A stretch of 64,000 nucleotides of DNA. Origin: Dipteronia dyeriana. Its lineage: Eukaryota > Streptophyta > Magnoliopsida > Sapindales > Sapindaceae. A program made the translations under genes and the position numbers. Positions 1 through 12,966 of this stretch are shown here, piece after piece. The stretch spans positions 15,765,291-15,829,290 of the forward strand of contig CM065301.1 in assembly GCA_032871835.1 (NCBI GenBank), given 5' to 3'. Under the pieces are notes generated by a model. That model saw nothing but the letters and a program-made list of their open reading frames with translations. It was not told where the DNA came from and made no database searches. The stretch's first letter is position 1, and each line of letters opens with the position of its first letter.

Positions 1-1019
1 ATTGACTAATACAACTTAACATTAGTGAATATATTCAAAAAAAAAAACCCATTACACATTGATATATGAACTTTGTCTACGTATAAATCGGTAGTCAAAA
101 CGGTTCTGATTTTTTTTAATCTTTTAATTGTACCAATGAAAGTCTAATTCTGAAACAAAATCAAAAGTAGAAACTTAATCAAATTTACATGACTCTAATC
201 AACTCATAAACTAAACTTTGAATTTAACTGATTTTTTGGGTAAGGAAATAAGTATAATCTTGTCTCTTCCACTTGAAGTTCCTGTCTGTTACCAATTCAA
301 TGTTTTTGTAAATTAATATGATGGAAATGATGAATATGATAATAGCATCAGGTGTCCCAACACCTGTGTCATGGGTGAGAACTCGTGTACAAAATTGGAA
401 GTCATGTATCTGCAATCAGTAATTTGGACTCCATTGATGCAAAAGAAACAAAAAATGGGTGTCAATTTGGAGGACTTGATTGAGAAGCTTAAATGTATTG
501 ATTTGTTTGTGCTAGTTCTAATTCGGTTCAACAGTTTATGTGACTAAGTTTCAGCTGGATGCTTCCAGGTTGAAGATGCTATTAATTCTACAAGTGGTTC
601 TCATTAGTTTTGCTATGATTAATCATATAAATCTTAATTTACATAATAATTAGAGATGAAAAAAAAAGATGATTAATTATATAAATCTTAGTTTATATAA
701 TAATCAGAGATGAACACAGAGGAATCCAAACAAAAATTCAGTTTTTTAAAAAAAAAAACTTTTTTCAAGGAGGTATAAAATTAAGCTTACTTTTCTAAAA
801 CAAAAAATAAAATAAAAAAGAAAGCAAAACCAGTAGCTTTTGAATCCATAATGCATTATTCATTGCATCTAGATCCCAAAAAATAAGGAAGATTTTACTT
901 TTATGATAAAGATATTATGAACATGAACAATAATTCTATAATTCAATCTTTTTCCTGCATTGTTTTTGCACAAATCAAGCATCTGTACGAATCTAAACTA
1001 TCCCAACTAATCATGATCA
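1..1019. other. AT-rich intergenic DNA
   Basis: I see no convincing coding sequence. Around 610-715 a short stretch (ATTAATCATATAAATCTTA-like, followed by TAATAATTAGAGATGAA) occurs twice about 64 bp apart, so a small local duplication is present. Short minus-strand ORFs at 224-531 match no family I know. Confidence 0.5.
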
Positions 1020-1236
1020 TAATCTGATAATCGCTAAGAAAAGTCATAATCTTATAATCACCAACATTAACTGATGTCACCAAGATAAGACAAAACTGGC
1101 AACAACAAACAACAATGAGCAACAACCCTAGCAAAGAAAAAACACAGGCTGCGCAACAGCTCAAGCCAAAATAATATGATAATCACCAAGAAAAGTTATA
1201 ATCTTATAATCACCAACATTGATTGATATCATCAGA
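1020..1236. repeat. Degenerate direct repeat, two units about 155 bp apart
   Basis: A roughly 60-bp unit (core TCTTATAATCACCAACATT) is found at about 1020-1080 and again at about 1174-1236, with the same neighbours on both sides (GATAATC before, TGATRTCATC after). It is a simple local duplication with no coding interpretation. Confidence 0.7.
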
Positions 1237-3017
1237 AAAAGCAAACAGTCTCTTAACAAACCAGAGAAGAAACGAAGAAAAAAAAACAGAGCAAGAAATA
1301 GCCAACTGAAGAAACACCAGAAGCAGAGCAAGCACAAACACAACAACCTACACCCTAAAAAAGCACCATACCAGATCAACACAAAAACAAAGCAAACACG
1401 AAATCATAAAAGAAACATATGACTCTCCAAAATAGAACATTTGTTTGCTGTATATAAATATACATATAAACACAGATTGCAACAATTTTAATCATATATA
1501 TAAACCTTTGTTTTCTCATTCAAGACTTTTATCAAACATCTAGCAGTCTGTATCAACCACTTCATTCAAGCTTTTAAATTTAACCCATCAAACCAACGAA
1601 AATTTTCACATGTAATTGGTTTTCACTAAAATATCATCAATCAACAAAAAAATGAACAAAAAATGTACCTTGAGCAATTATTGTCGAACTCAAGTTGAAA
1701 TGGGTTGAAGACGGGTTGAAATTGAGTCACAAACGGGTTGTGTCACAAACAGGTCGAGGTCAACCTATGTCGTCGAAATGTTTGACAGTCGAATCTTCGT
1801 CGGAAAGCATCTGATTGTTCTTCGACGATGCCGCACGATCCAGTCTCTTCCTTTCTTCCTCTCTTCCTCTCTTTTTCTTCTTCTTCATCGACGTCTGGTT
1901 AGTTCAGCTAGCCAATTCTTCTTCGCTGGAGTTTGGTCGACGTCGCCCTTATCTTGTCGCCGTCATATGGTTGCCTACCATTTCCCCGATCATCTCTGCC
2001 TCTCTCACTATAGTTGAAAATAATGGTTTTTTTTTCTATTGATAATAACATTAAAAGAATTTAGGTTTATGTTTATAAAAAAAAATGGTTTATATTTTCA
2101 AACAAAATTGATTTTTTTTAAATGATCATTTTAGACTTTACAACTTAATACAATAACTATTTTTTTTTATTAAAAACAATAATCATTTTCTTAATTTGAC
2201 TCTTTTTACAAATGTCCCTTAAATATTTATGGTTAAAGAGTTTAAATATTTAGTATAGTCAAATACAATTTTTTTTCTATACTTTTTTTTAAAATAAATT
2301 TGACTTGAGTTCATATTCCAACTACCAACCATTTAAATGTTTATTATGTTACAAGTAATTTCTAGCGATGAAGGAAAAATGGATGTAGAGCAAGCTTCTA
2401 ATAACTTTAGGTGCTCCTTTAAAAAAATATGTTATGGAGCTCTTTCTCATTTGTCAGTTAATTGAGTTGACAGAAACAACACTTAGTTGATAAATATAAA
2501 TAAATGCTAAAGCTCAACAACTTAAATACCATTTCTATCGTTATCTCGATACATAAGAGAAATATGGCTCATGGCTAAAAATCGAGAACACATCTCGTGG
2601 AAGAGAGGAATAATAAAGGAAAAATATTAAACTAGGCTACAAACAATTTCCCCATAATCTATTTGGATATATTTGACAATTTTCTCAAAAAAGAAATCAA
2701 TATATTGGACCAATATTTGGCAATTTTCTAAAAAAAAATCATTATATTGAACCAAATTAAAAAAGCTGTGGGACTTACACACCATTATGTATGTTTACTT
2801 TTCTTACCTACTTTAACCCTATTTATCACTGGTCACCCAATTGATAACAACAATCAACCAATTTCAACCCACCATCCATCTCTCCAATTATCTTCCCCTT
2901 GCTTCGTTTATGTTGTTTGATGGTTCTTTCCCTTGCTTCTTTTAGGTTGTTCGCCTGTTCATTGATCAAGAACATTTTGTTGTTACTTAAACCTTTGTAT
3001 TCAACATTTTATTGATG
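1237..3017. other. Intergenic DNA, no recognised gene
   Basis: The stretch 1237-1430 is A/C-rich on the plus strand. The stretch 1690-2010 is somewhat richer in GC, with pyrimidine runs, and could be a remnant of a promoter or 5' leader, but no protein is recognisable. From 2030 to 2900 the DNA is AT-rich with homopolymer runs. Nothing else is supported. Confidence 0.4.
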
Positions 3018-3092
3018 CTCAAACATCTGTATTCAACTGATTGTCTTCTGCTCAAACATCTGAATTCAACTGATTGTCTTCTGCTCAAACAT
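3017..3092. repeat. 33-bp tandem repeat, about 2.3 copies
   Basis: The unit beginning GCTCAAACATCTGTATTCAA starts at 3017, 3050 and 3083, an exact 33-bp period. The third copy decays after about ten bases. It sits about 150 bp upstream of the FAR1-like pseudogene, in what would be its leader. Confidence 0.85.
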
Positions 3093-3243
3093 ATATATTG
3101 GACATTCTGTTATCTTCTCTGGTATACGTATGTAATTACTTTGTGTTCAATCTATGTATGTTGCATTTCAAATACGTATGCTTGTTGCATTTAAACAAAC
3201 AAATTAAACTTCAACAATTGGTGGACTATTATGTTGTTGACAG

Positions 3244-5796
3244 ATGAATCCCGACTCATACTTTGGTAGTACCTCTAAATCAAATTTTGATTTGACCCAA
3301 GGGGGGCCTTCGACTTGGGATAACACAAATACAACATACACCAATTACTCTTATGTTGGTTCTTGTTACAACTCCAATGACCAGGAAGCTACAATTGACC
3401 ATTCACTTTTCGCCGATCATATTCTCTCAACCCCACCTATATGTACTTTAAACATTAGCAATAATCACGTAAAGTTATCAGAGTTGGATGACCCAATTGA
3501 ATTTACAAGTTTGCAACCTACTGATGTAATTAGGAAGGAGTTTGCTTCATTTGAAAATACTGAGTCCTTTTACAACATTTACTCAAAGTTTGTTGGGTTT
3601 AGCACAAAGAAGGATAAAAAGAGGTGTGAAAAACACGGTGTTATTACAATACGTAGGTGGGTTTGCTCAAAGCAAGGGTACAGATTACAGAAGTATAATG
3701 AAAGTATCGACAAAAAACGTGAACCCACTGGCCAAACTCGAGAAATATATCGTGCGACATTCAAAGTTCATTATGAACGAAATAATAATGTGTGGGTCAT
3801 TAAAGAGTTTGTTACTGAACATACTCACGGTCAAATCCAATTCTTACGACCACATCGAAGTGTCAAAGATTCAGAAATTACATAATTAAAGTCTTGACGA
3901 TCAGTTGGTGTCAAAACAATCCAAGTGATGGACCACCTTGTGGACCAAGCTGGTAGCTATTCAAAGTCGATCACACAAAGAAAGACTTGTAGAATCGTTT
4001 TGATTCGGTTTGTAGGGATGAGCTTCAAACATCTGATGCCGATTCAATTATATCATACTTGACTGTAAAAGCAGTAATGGATCCTGAATTCTCCTTCGAG
4101 TGCACAATGGATGAAGATGATCGATTGGGTAACTTGTTCTGGGCAGACTCGACATCTCATTTAGGCTATGGATATTTGGTGATGTGTTAGCATTTGATGC
4201 GACATACAAAACAAATGTGTATTGAAAACCTCTTGTAATGCTTATTGGTGTCAAGCATCACAATTGTATACCATATTCAGTTTTGGGTTGCTAGGGGATG
4301 AGACCTTGGAGACATATACATGGTTGTTACAGACTTTTTTGGTTTCAATGCACGGTAAGATGGCACAATCCGTTGTTACTGATGGTGACAGAGCCATGCT
4401 TAAGGCAACAAAGACAATGATGTCTGACTCTGTTCATCGATTATATTGTTAGCATATTGAGTGAAATGTTCAGACAATTATACAAGATGGAAACATCGCA
4501 CGAACATTCTGTAGTTGCATGTTGAATTTTATGACGATCGAGGAGTTTGATTGTAAATGGCTAAATATGGTTGAACAATTTGGCTTGAACAACAATGCGT
4601 GGGTGAATGCAATGTACTCCAAACGAAAGCACTGGGCAGAAACTTTTCTTAGAGATAGTTTCTTTGGTGGGTTGCGAAGCACACAACGTTGTGAGAGTAT
4701 GAATTCATTCCTTAATCGATTTGTTAATCGCCGACTTAAGATGTATTAGTCCGTGTAAAACATTGATAGGGCAGTGGACCGCATACGAAATACCGAAACC
4801 TTTAATGATTATCATTACGGTAACACAATCCCGGTATATACTACTCATTTGTTCGGCCTTGAGAAACATGTTGCTCACAAATACACAAGAAATGTCTTTT
4901 TCATCGTGCAGAAGGAAATTAAAGAAGAGGCATCATTAAGCATATGCAATTTTGTTGAAGATGTGGATAGGTATACTTATACATTAAAAAAGTTTGGTTA
5001 CGAATATCAAACTTGGACAACTTGTTTCATACCATCGGGAAATCGAATTCAATGCTCGTGCAAAACGTTTGATACCGCATGCCTTCATTGTAGCCACCCT
5101 TTCAATGTAATGAAAACCGTGAACATGCAAAAGTTATCGTCATCATTTATATTTATTCGATGGACCACAGGTGCAAAAGATTTGTTCGATATTGATCACA
5201 ACTCTGGTGATGCAACACCGACACCGATCATGGAAACTGCCAGGTATGGATCATTGAGTTCTAAATGCAGCAATTTAAGTTATTTTGCATCAAAGCCAAA
5301 TGAGGAATTTAAATAGACAAATAGAGAGATAGATAAATTGACACTATGCATGCAAGAGTTGATGTCATCTTCTCCTCTTACTTCACAACATGTGTTGGGT
5401 ACGAAAGATAAAGAACATGTTCATAATGTCAGAGATCCTTGCATAGCAGCAGTAAAAGGTTCTGGTCGATAAAATAAAAAGGTCGGTGAGAAGGCACGTA
5501 AATGTGGCAAATGTGGGAAAAGTGGGCACACTGTTAAGACATGTCATGCCATCCTGCAGATCAACAACAGTTCAATATCAAGCAACACAGTACACATGGT
5601 TGACTCAACTTTTATAGAAAACATTGACGATAGGTTTGTCAGCCCTTCAACGGATCCATTGTATTCGTTCACATTTCCAATTAATGATGGTGGTTTGGGG
5701 TATATGGATTTCCACCATACTAATCTAGGTTTCAATCCTTCATCTTCGGCATTCGACTTGCACCGTATTCTTTGGTGGGGGTCAACACGACATTGA
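3244..5796 (+). pseudogene. FAR1/MURA-like MULE transposase pseudogene
   Basis: Domains appear in order. A FAR1-type DNA-binding domain lies at about 3530-3840 (WVCSKQGYR, and an HTH at the EH.H end). A MULE transposase core lies at about 4020-4720 (FWADST, FDATY, VVTDGDRAM, RCESMNSFLNRF). A SWIM finger (CSC, then LHCSH) lies near 5050-5100, and a CX2CX4HX4C knuckle (CGKCGKSGH) near 5506-5550. The first part is open for 213 codons. Frameshifts follow between 3885 and 4220, including one T missing in the TATTTGGTGATG stretch near 4170. From 4222 on, one frame is kept and broken only by nonsense codons (near 4225, 4450, 4458, 4747, 4756, 5314). One expected cysteine of the FAR1 finger reads as tyrosine (TREIYRATF). 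Family knowledge: FHY3/FAR1 proteins derive from MULE transposases. I infer a dead transposon gene rather than a host FRS gene, because of the knuckle and the surrounding TE debris. Confidence 0.9.
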
Positions 5797-5819
5797 TATC
5801 GTGACTCTGATATGGTAAG

Positions 5820-7412
5820 TCTATTATGTTATTTTATATTTAATGAAGTCTTATATTAATATTAAAGAGCTGCCCAAATTTGTTAGTCCATGGGCATCTC
5901 AGGTGCCTAACTCTTCTTAAGACTATATCTGATGCAATAACTTTTGTAGTTTGTAATACGTGAAGCATATCGGGTTGGACATGAAAGATATTGAAGTTTG
6001 TATTTTGTAGTTTGTTCTATTTCGTCAATATTCAGCATAACAACTACTTTTAACTTTTTTCCTGATTTCATCTATAAGTTCCTCTATTTTAAACCTCTTA
6101 TTGTATACAAAAGTTTCCATCAATATTGCACTCCTGACTAGTGTTCTTCTTTATTGAGAAATGTATGTGTCTTTGAAACTCTTGAGATGGTGTACATTGC
6201 CGCAAAGAAAAGACGTATAAATAAATAGCCAGTTTGTAATGCTATGAACTTTTTGAAAGATTGTTATGGATCATGCACTTTTTTAGAAAACCGGTACTAA
6301 TTTGATTCAAAAAACAACCTTACACTTTTTTATGTTATTACATGAAATGCAGTAACAACTAGTAGGATTACAATTGCACCAGTTTCCTTTTCTTGCAAAT
6401 CACCGTATAAATGAATGTTAGCTATAAATGTTGATCTACATGTGAAAAACTTACCGTAATTTAGGGATTACAATTGACATGTTACACAAGCATACATGTG
6501 GTACTCAAGTCTGAATATATATCATGTACCTCCTTCAAAAATCATAACAAGATAAATTGGCCTCACGGGGAAGTCATGCTTTTAAAAGCATCACACTTTA
6601 CTCTACCGACAACTACCATTACAAGATTATGAACAACTGATTCATATTAGATTACATTGTATCATTATAATCACATTGCTCATTATTAGTAAAGAAAACC
6701 GGTCAATAAACATTAATAATTTCCAAAAATTTATCATTTATATCCATTCATTCAAATATATCCACCATAACATCATTAGAGTCCATATACCATTGTGCCT
6801 TTTATATATTTACATGAATGAATGTATCATCATTTCAAGTACAAAAAAAATTACATGGTGTACTAGTAAGAACAAATTAATTTATCCAAAACATCAACTG
6901 AAAAAGGAGTCTCCAACATGGTGGTCAATCTCTCATAAAATAACTTGCACACAAACAAAATTTATTTAGGGAAAACAAGTACATGTTATTCAGTCACGTA
7001 AATGTAACAATTTAATGGGATTAGTAACCAGGAAAATATTGTGATGTTAGAATTTTGTTACAACTCTCAATGAATTTATACCAATCCTGAAAGACATTCA
7101 ATATACTGATGGACAACTTACAATGAGTAGCTACGATAATGTTTTAAGAATTTTTACTTTAGAGTACTTCTTTAGTGGGGGAGGATATCTCTTTTTTCCA
7201 ATGGTATCCAATTTTCCAATTTGCATGTCAGAATACTCGATGACATTTTTTTTATAATTGCCCGAGAATCTGATTTTTAGAATATATTACCAACTGACGA
7301 ACTAGAAAAAGGCGCTCAGCAACCGAGTTAAACTACAAAAATTTCAGACTATTTAATTGGAATGTTAAACAACATGGCATAAACAAAAAAAAAACAAAAA
7401 AAAAAAACAAAA
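5820..7412. other. AT-rich spacer between two convergent pseudogenes
   Basis: No coding sequence is recognised. A GTAAGT at 5815 directly follows the stop of the FAR1-like frame. A perfect 16-bp palindrome (ATGCTTTTAAAAGCAT) lies at 6576-6591. The rest is ordinary AT-rich DNA. Confidence 0.5.
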
Positions 7413-7830
7413 TTAACGATAATTTGGATCGTTTATAGTATTAAGAAATTTACGACTAGTAGCATTGTTGCGTTCATTCATGAACATGCACACGAAGATC
7501 CCACAATCATAAAAATTTGGTTGGGTGGGACAATCTTTGGCCGAGACAAGTTTGAAGCTTTGAAATGAAAATGATGGACGGAAACAAGTGTTCAATTCCA
7601 TGGCGAGCACATCATACAATGAAAGCATCTGAAAAGTATTGAAAGGTTTAAAAAATAGTAATGTAGGTCAAAATAAGTGTAAAGTTAGTTACACAAATAC
7701 ATAATGCCCCATTTACCAATTTCTGAACTTGTTTCACTCTACTTTGGTCGTTTTTTCCAACGACTCGAAAGAGAGTCCTAAATCTTAATCTTTTCTTCTT
7801 TAATTTTCACAAGGGCGAGGTACCGATGAT
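7413..7830 (-). pseudogene. Ulp1-type (C48) cysteine protease catalytic segment
   Basis: Read on the minus strand, the C-terminal part contains CPTQPNFYDCGIFVCMFM. This is the Q-x5-D-C-G signature of Ulp1/SENP proteases, with the catalytic Cys codon at about 7503-7505. Upstream (7716-7830) comes HRYLALVKIKEEKI and then a DS pair, matching the His and Asp parts of the triad. The usual HW is HR here, and a stop falls just before the Asp region. The two parts are joined by a plausible intron at about 7629-7716 (GTAAATGG to TTTTCAG). Family knowledge: Ulp1 domains are carried by several plant transposon families, notably MULEs of the KIU/Kaonashi type. It is a relic, not a host SUMO protease gene. 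Confidence 0.8.
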
Positions 7831-8903
7831 CTTTCAAATTGTTAATAGGAATATAAATTTGAAAAAATAAATTACAAGTGAAGAAGATAGAAGATATAAT
7901 TAAAGATGGAATAGTATTGTATACATGTAAGATATATGTAAGTTAGCTTTCAAAATAAATGTATACATGATAAATAAACAAAAGCGAGATAGGTACTAAC
8001 CATTTCACATCAATGCATATTGTACATGTAATCGTTTTTTAACGTATTATGTATTTCACCAAACTTCTTCATCTTTCCATCTTTACTGGTCAGTGAAAGA
8101 TACTGTGCATATATAGATTGCAGGAAATTAATATTTTAACAGAGCAACATAATACATGAATATGCATGACTCTATTATAGTTAAGGAAATATCAACTATT
8201 ACCGCAAATTGGGTTGACAAATACCAATATAGAGATTATCGTTTTTTTTATGGCAATGTGTGTGTTGTTTTCTACGACCAAACTATTTATCTGGACATGT
8301 TAAGAACAGAATTCAATATGTTACACAATGAAAATAATTACATTATTTAAATAAATGTATAGAATAAGGAATGAAATTGTCACTTTATGAATTAAACTCT
8401 TAGGCTACAACCTCACTGTCGGCTCAAGGGTACAAAAACTACTGCGGTTGACCAAAATTCTAGTCGTAGACACAATCGTTTCACTACAAAAATACAAAAG
8501 AATCATTTCAGTATTATGGAATAAAACGACTAACCTATGATTTTATACTCCACACTTTGCAAACCAAAAATATAATTTAAGCAGCAAACTTGTTAATACA
8601 ACTAGTAATATATATATTGAAATTTTGTTTTTCACTGTAAGCCATCACTATACTACCATAAATAACCCATACTAACTTTTTTCTAAACAACCTTTAAATA
8701 TTTTGTGAACGCAAATAAAATATGTTTAACATATAAAATTAAATTATTTATAAAGAAGAAAACTTTATAATGCAAACTTACCTAGGTGGTAAATGGTCAT
8801 AAACCACGTACGATTGTTTTCACATCAAGTGCATTTAGAGAGCAAGACAAGTGAAAAGGGCCACACCGAAACGTGGATGGCTTCCGTAAACAATGGTTAG
8901 ACT
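7831..8903. other. AT-rich interior of the Ulp1-type element
   Basis: The stretch lies between the Ulp1 catalytic segment and the left duplication of the solo LTR at 8904. A 64-codon plus-strand frame at 8156-8350 has no recognisable domain and I do not call it. Probably introns or eroded coding sequence of the minus-strand element. Confidence 0.4.
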
Positions 8904-11293
8904 TGTAAAGTCCTCAATTGTTGATTGGCTTATTTCGTGAACAAATCACATGTTTGGGGTATTATGCAATGGTAGCTTAGGCTCTCAAGATCTCAAGAGG
9001 AGAAGCACCAAAGGTAAAATTCTTGTGCTTACTTGCTTTGAAGAGATATAGTTGCACACACTCACAACTCATGCATATTTCTTGTTCGTATATGTTGTGT
9101 GTTTATATGAGTGTGCATTCTTGTTTTGATAACTCTTCTTGCATGTTTATATTGATCACATCTTTGCATTTGTATTGACATGCATTATGTGTTGCTCACA
9201 CACACACACTTACTTGCATTTGATTTGTTATGCATGTGTGCTTCACTGTTGTCTATGTGCATTCATAGTTTGGTTTTGTGTGTTGTTCGTGCTTGCACAA
9301 TGGTGTGTTTGTCTTAGCGTATTGAGTGATCATTTGAGAATGTCGTATTTTTCTCTTGGTTTGGTTATGTGGAGTAAGGTGTCTAGTTTCAAAAGAGTGT
9401 ATTTCAATGATTTAAATATTTTTCAAAACTGACCTTTGTATGGTCTTGTAACCATATCTTTTTATAAAATGATTCAAAATGAGTTTTGAAAATTTCTGTA
9501 TAAACTAGACACCCATACCTTTCCAACGGTATATTATTCATAATATTTCATGACCGTTTGTATTGGTTTTGAAATCTCCAAAGTGACTACAAAAATAGAG
9601 CATCTCTGTTGTTGTCCGTTTCTGACCATTGGTCACTCAAATGACCATAACTTTTTTTTATAGACTTCCAAATCTTGTTTCATAAATTGGAGTAGAAAGT
9701 ATACTTCCATATCTTTCCAACGATATATTATACGAAATGTTTGGATGTTGTTTGGTCATGTTTTGGGTGGCTCGAATCTCGAGCTTTTGTGCTATCTCGG
9801 TTGCGTCGGTGCACAAGCGCACCTCACCAGTGCCCCTTGAAAAGTTGGTGTGGCGCTTGTCGACCGGCGCTTGTCGACCAGCGCAGCTCACCAGCGCACT
9901 GAGTAAAATTCTGGGCATTTTCAAAACGATGTAGTTTTGTTCTAGGGCTCATATTTATGTGTCATATTCTTCCTCACTCGTTTTTCAGAGCTTAAAAACC
10001 ATTTCTTAGTGAGAGAAAACATTTCCCTTGAGAGAGAAGCTCCAATAGGGGTTCCTTAACTCTCCAAACCTAAAACCCATCATCCTTCATGCATTATTGA
10101 TCATCTTTAGACATGGGTATTCATCATTCATGACTTGGTAAGTAAGAACAAACTTTTATCTTTGATTATTGTTCTTAAACTCCAAGAGTTCATTTTTATT
10201 GCATAGGATTTATAGAAATCATTTTTGAATGTATATTTTTGTTTAATGATGACATGATTGGGTTTGTATTTTGATAGTTTAATTGATTAGGTCATTTTTG
10301 CCTAAAATCTAGGTCATAAACATTCTTGTGTGATTCATTGTTGACTAGGTTGATAGATTGTTCATTAATCAACTTGTTAAGCTTTTGAATGTTTATGTGA
10401 TGTATTTTGTGACAATTAGTTTGTTAGAAAATCTCTACACAACTAATTGAGTTTTTTATTGATAGACATTGGTCTAAGACTTGCATTTATTGTGTGGCTA
10501 AATCCTTTGTCTCAATCACATGAATATATACTAAGTATATGTTGAATACATTGTAAACATATTTGTTGATTCATTGTGATTGTTTGTGATAGCTATGAAT
10601 GTTGTTATTGATAACTTCTAGCTAAATCTCAATGATTTGCATTTAGATATTGTTTAGGACTCATTGATTGCATTTAGTGATTGCATTATAGTCCTTGCCA
10701 TGCTTAATGACAACATGTGTTGATTTGGCTTTTATGATAGCTTCATAGGATTGTTCTATGTTTAGCTAAGCTTTATGACATGTCATTTAGCTCTTGATAT
10801 CTAGGATTTCATTTATTGTCATCTCATAATCCTAAATAAGCATATAAGGTACCCTAGCCTTGTTTGTTGTTTGGACATCATCATATGTTCACATAGGGTG
10901 TTTATCTCTTCATTTAAGAGAAGTAAGTCTTGTGTTGCATCCGGGAGTAGGTTGCTTCAAGCGTAAGCAAATCTGACTAGGTCCACTTAATACCGGGATT
11001 AGGTAGTGGTAGTGGGTTATATACCGGGAGTAGGTTGTAACGCCTTTATCATCAGTGGATTCGTTGTTCGAGTGTGGCGCACCTAACAGCCCGTGGTTTT
11101 TCCCATTTGGAGGGTTTCCACGTATATCTCAAGTGTTTTTATTATTTCCGCACTTATTACACTTGTGATATTATTGTGACTAGTTAGGGGTATTTTCGTC
11201 TAATTAACCATTAACGAAAATTGGGTAAAATTTGATTAAAATGTATACACCCCCCTCTAGATTGTTATTAAACACACCATAATAATTGTTTCA
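8904..11293. mobile_element. Solo LTR, 2390 bp, TSD AGACT
   Basis: The element begins TGTAAAGTCC and ends ATTGTTTCA. It is flanked by identical 5-bp duplications AGACT at 8899-8903 and 11294-11298. No PBS, gag or pol lies inside. It is related to the 1449-bp solo LTR at 43761-45209. Shared landmarks are TTGATTGRCTTATTTCG near the start, a GC-rich CACCAGCGCA motif cluster, AGAGAAGCTCCAA, CCCGTGGTTTTTCCC with TTTCCACGTATAT, and CACCCCCCTCTAG near the end. The last three resemble the R/U5 end of large SIRE/Maximus-type Copia LTRs, an assignment I make from memory of the family. Confidence 0.88.
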
Positions 11294-11298
11294 AGACT

Positions 11299-11678
11299 GA
11301 TATGATGAAAGTTTATACTGACTAGGCTTTCGATTTTTCGATGTGCAGGTTTTTTTAATAACATCCCTGGAAGTGGAAGACTGCACCTCATGGACTTTCG
11401 CAATGATGGTTCTCTTTTCCTGCCCAATGGTAACAACCATATTCAAGTTAGTGAAAAAACTTATAAGAATAACTAATGAAAAATAATTTCCTATTATTAT
11501 CGTTAAGATATTGAACCTCATAAATTAGCGTTGGAGGAGTGTTATGTTTGGGAAGATAATCATCATCAACAGCGCAATCTTTGACGTTTGGTACTGATTC
11601 CTTTTCCCATTAAGGGGGTTGGACTGTTTCTTCCCAATAGATATTGGGACGTCAATAGGTTGTCCTTAGTGGAGACTT
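11299..11678. other. Unassigned interior of the Ulp1-type element
   Basis: This stretch, between the right TSD of the solo LTR and the coiled-coil coding segment, shows no recognisable domain. It may be intron sequence of the minus-strand gene. Confidence 0.4.
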
Positions 11679-12035
11679 CTACATGTCTTCGGGGTGGAGA
11701 AGACACATTTGGTTCCATACTAGAAAGTTTGGTGGAGGGCTCTGTTGTTCTTTTTTAGGGGTAAAAGTATCATTCGGTTTTGTACCATAAAGATGGCTAA
11801 ATTTTCCATATAGGAAGTCGACATTTTCTTTCAGACGTGCAACTTGATCATCTTTGTTGACAACAATGTTTTCGTACAAAATGTCAACCTTATGTTTAAG
11901 GTCAACATGCTCTGTACACAATTGCTGGATTTCTTTAAGAACCATAAGGAACACATCATCATTGGGAATATCATGTTTTACTTTGTCTGAATTAAAAGTA
12001 GGTACAACATGTGGAGTATATTCAATGATGGACAC
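11679..12035 (-). pseudogene. Middle segment of the Ulp1/DUF1985-type transposon gene
   Basis: An open minus-strand frame of 118 codons has heptad-like hydrophobic spacing (LKEIQQLCTEHVDLKHKVD, then LYENIV). This suggests a short coiled coil followed by a proline-rich tail (EQQSPPPNF). It has the same strand and lies in the right order between the N-terminal DUF1985-like part (12967-13694) and the Ulp1 catalytic part (7413-7830), so I take it as the linker of the same protein. There is no independent family match. Confidence 0.5.
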
Positions 12036-12339
12036 TTACAAGAAATGAGAATATGAAATTAGCAATAATTCAAATACATTGTTAAGAATTAAGGTATAAT
12101 GAAATACATATTAATCACCGTAAATACATTAGCAGTACCATAAGACCCTTTTTCACTTAAATGTTTCAAACCTTTTTTTTATGTGTTGAGTTGTCCAACT
12201 AACAACTGGTATATATAGTTTATCAACAATTTATGGTTGCTATTCTATAACATGCAAGTAAAAGAGTTGGAAAAAAAAAACATTCGTAAATATTGGAAAT
12301 AAATATTCAATAACCATTACGTATTAAGAATAAAAATAT

Positions 12340-12961
12340 TGTTGTCGAGAAGAAATTGCAATCACACAAATCTAAACACAAATAGAAAGCAATAATAAAA
12401 GAAGACACACAAGATTTTACGTGGTTTAACAATTTGCCTAAGTCCACGAAGCGCACCGCACTTAATCCACTATATCTCAGAGTTGATTACAATCTCTCTG
12501 TCTCTCTTTCAGTCTCTCTACAGTTGCTCTCTCTCTAGCAATTTTTCTTACACACTACGCACTTATTTTTCTGCTATATTCTTCTCACTCTTTTAAGTAC
12601 AAATAATGGTGGTATTTATATGGGAGCACTAGGGTTAGTCAAAATCCCAATTGGAATCTATTTCCTACTCCAATTACTTATGCACGCAGGATTTCCTATT
12701 TCTCACGAAACCTGTCTCTACCGCGGTCGGAGACCGCTGTATGGGCACATGCCTGCACCACGGTCCATAATTCATAACACGTCTGTGAAACTCCGCTCCA
12801 CAGACCACGGTGTGTGCACCTTGTCTACGCCGTGGTACGCATAACACGTATCCTCTGTGATTCTTAGCTGTGTTTGCCGTGGTCTGAGTCACTGCCTCCG
12901 CCGCCGCGCCACCTGCCAGAATTGTTTTCTTCACTTGTTTCTGGCTTCACATAACCTAACA
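12340..12961. mobile_element. Solo LTR, 622 bp, TSD AATAT
   Basis: Starts TGTTGTCGAG and ends ATAACCTAACA (TG to CA, with TGTT/AACA short inverted ends). It is flanked by AATAT at 12335-12339 and 12962-12966. It holds the GATTTTACGTGGTTTAAC motif often seen in plant LTRs, and a C/T-rich stretch. It interrupts the minus-strand DUF1985/Ulp1 element. No internal genes are present. Confidence 0.88.
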
Positions 12962-12966
12962 AATAT

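Noticed and set aside
943..1382. Cys/Leu-rich minus-strand ORFs
   Set aside because: They overlap the A/C-rich direct repeats at 1020-1236. The shared SVNVGDYKI-like words are translations of the repeat.
7413..7628. Functional SUMO protease gene
   Set aside because: Only the C-terminal catalytic part is open. The His region is altered, a stop precedes the Asp region, and DUF1985-type neighbours identify a transposon protein.
12620..12934. ORFs on both strands near 12.7 kb
   Set aside because: Both lie inside the 622-bp solo LTR and no domain is visible.
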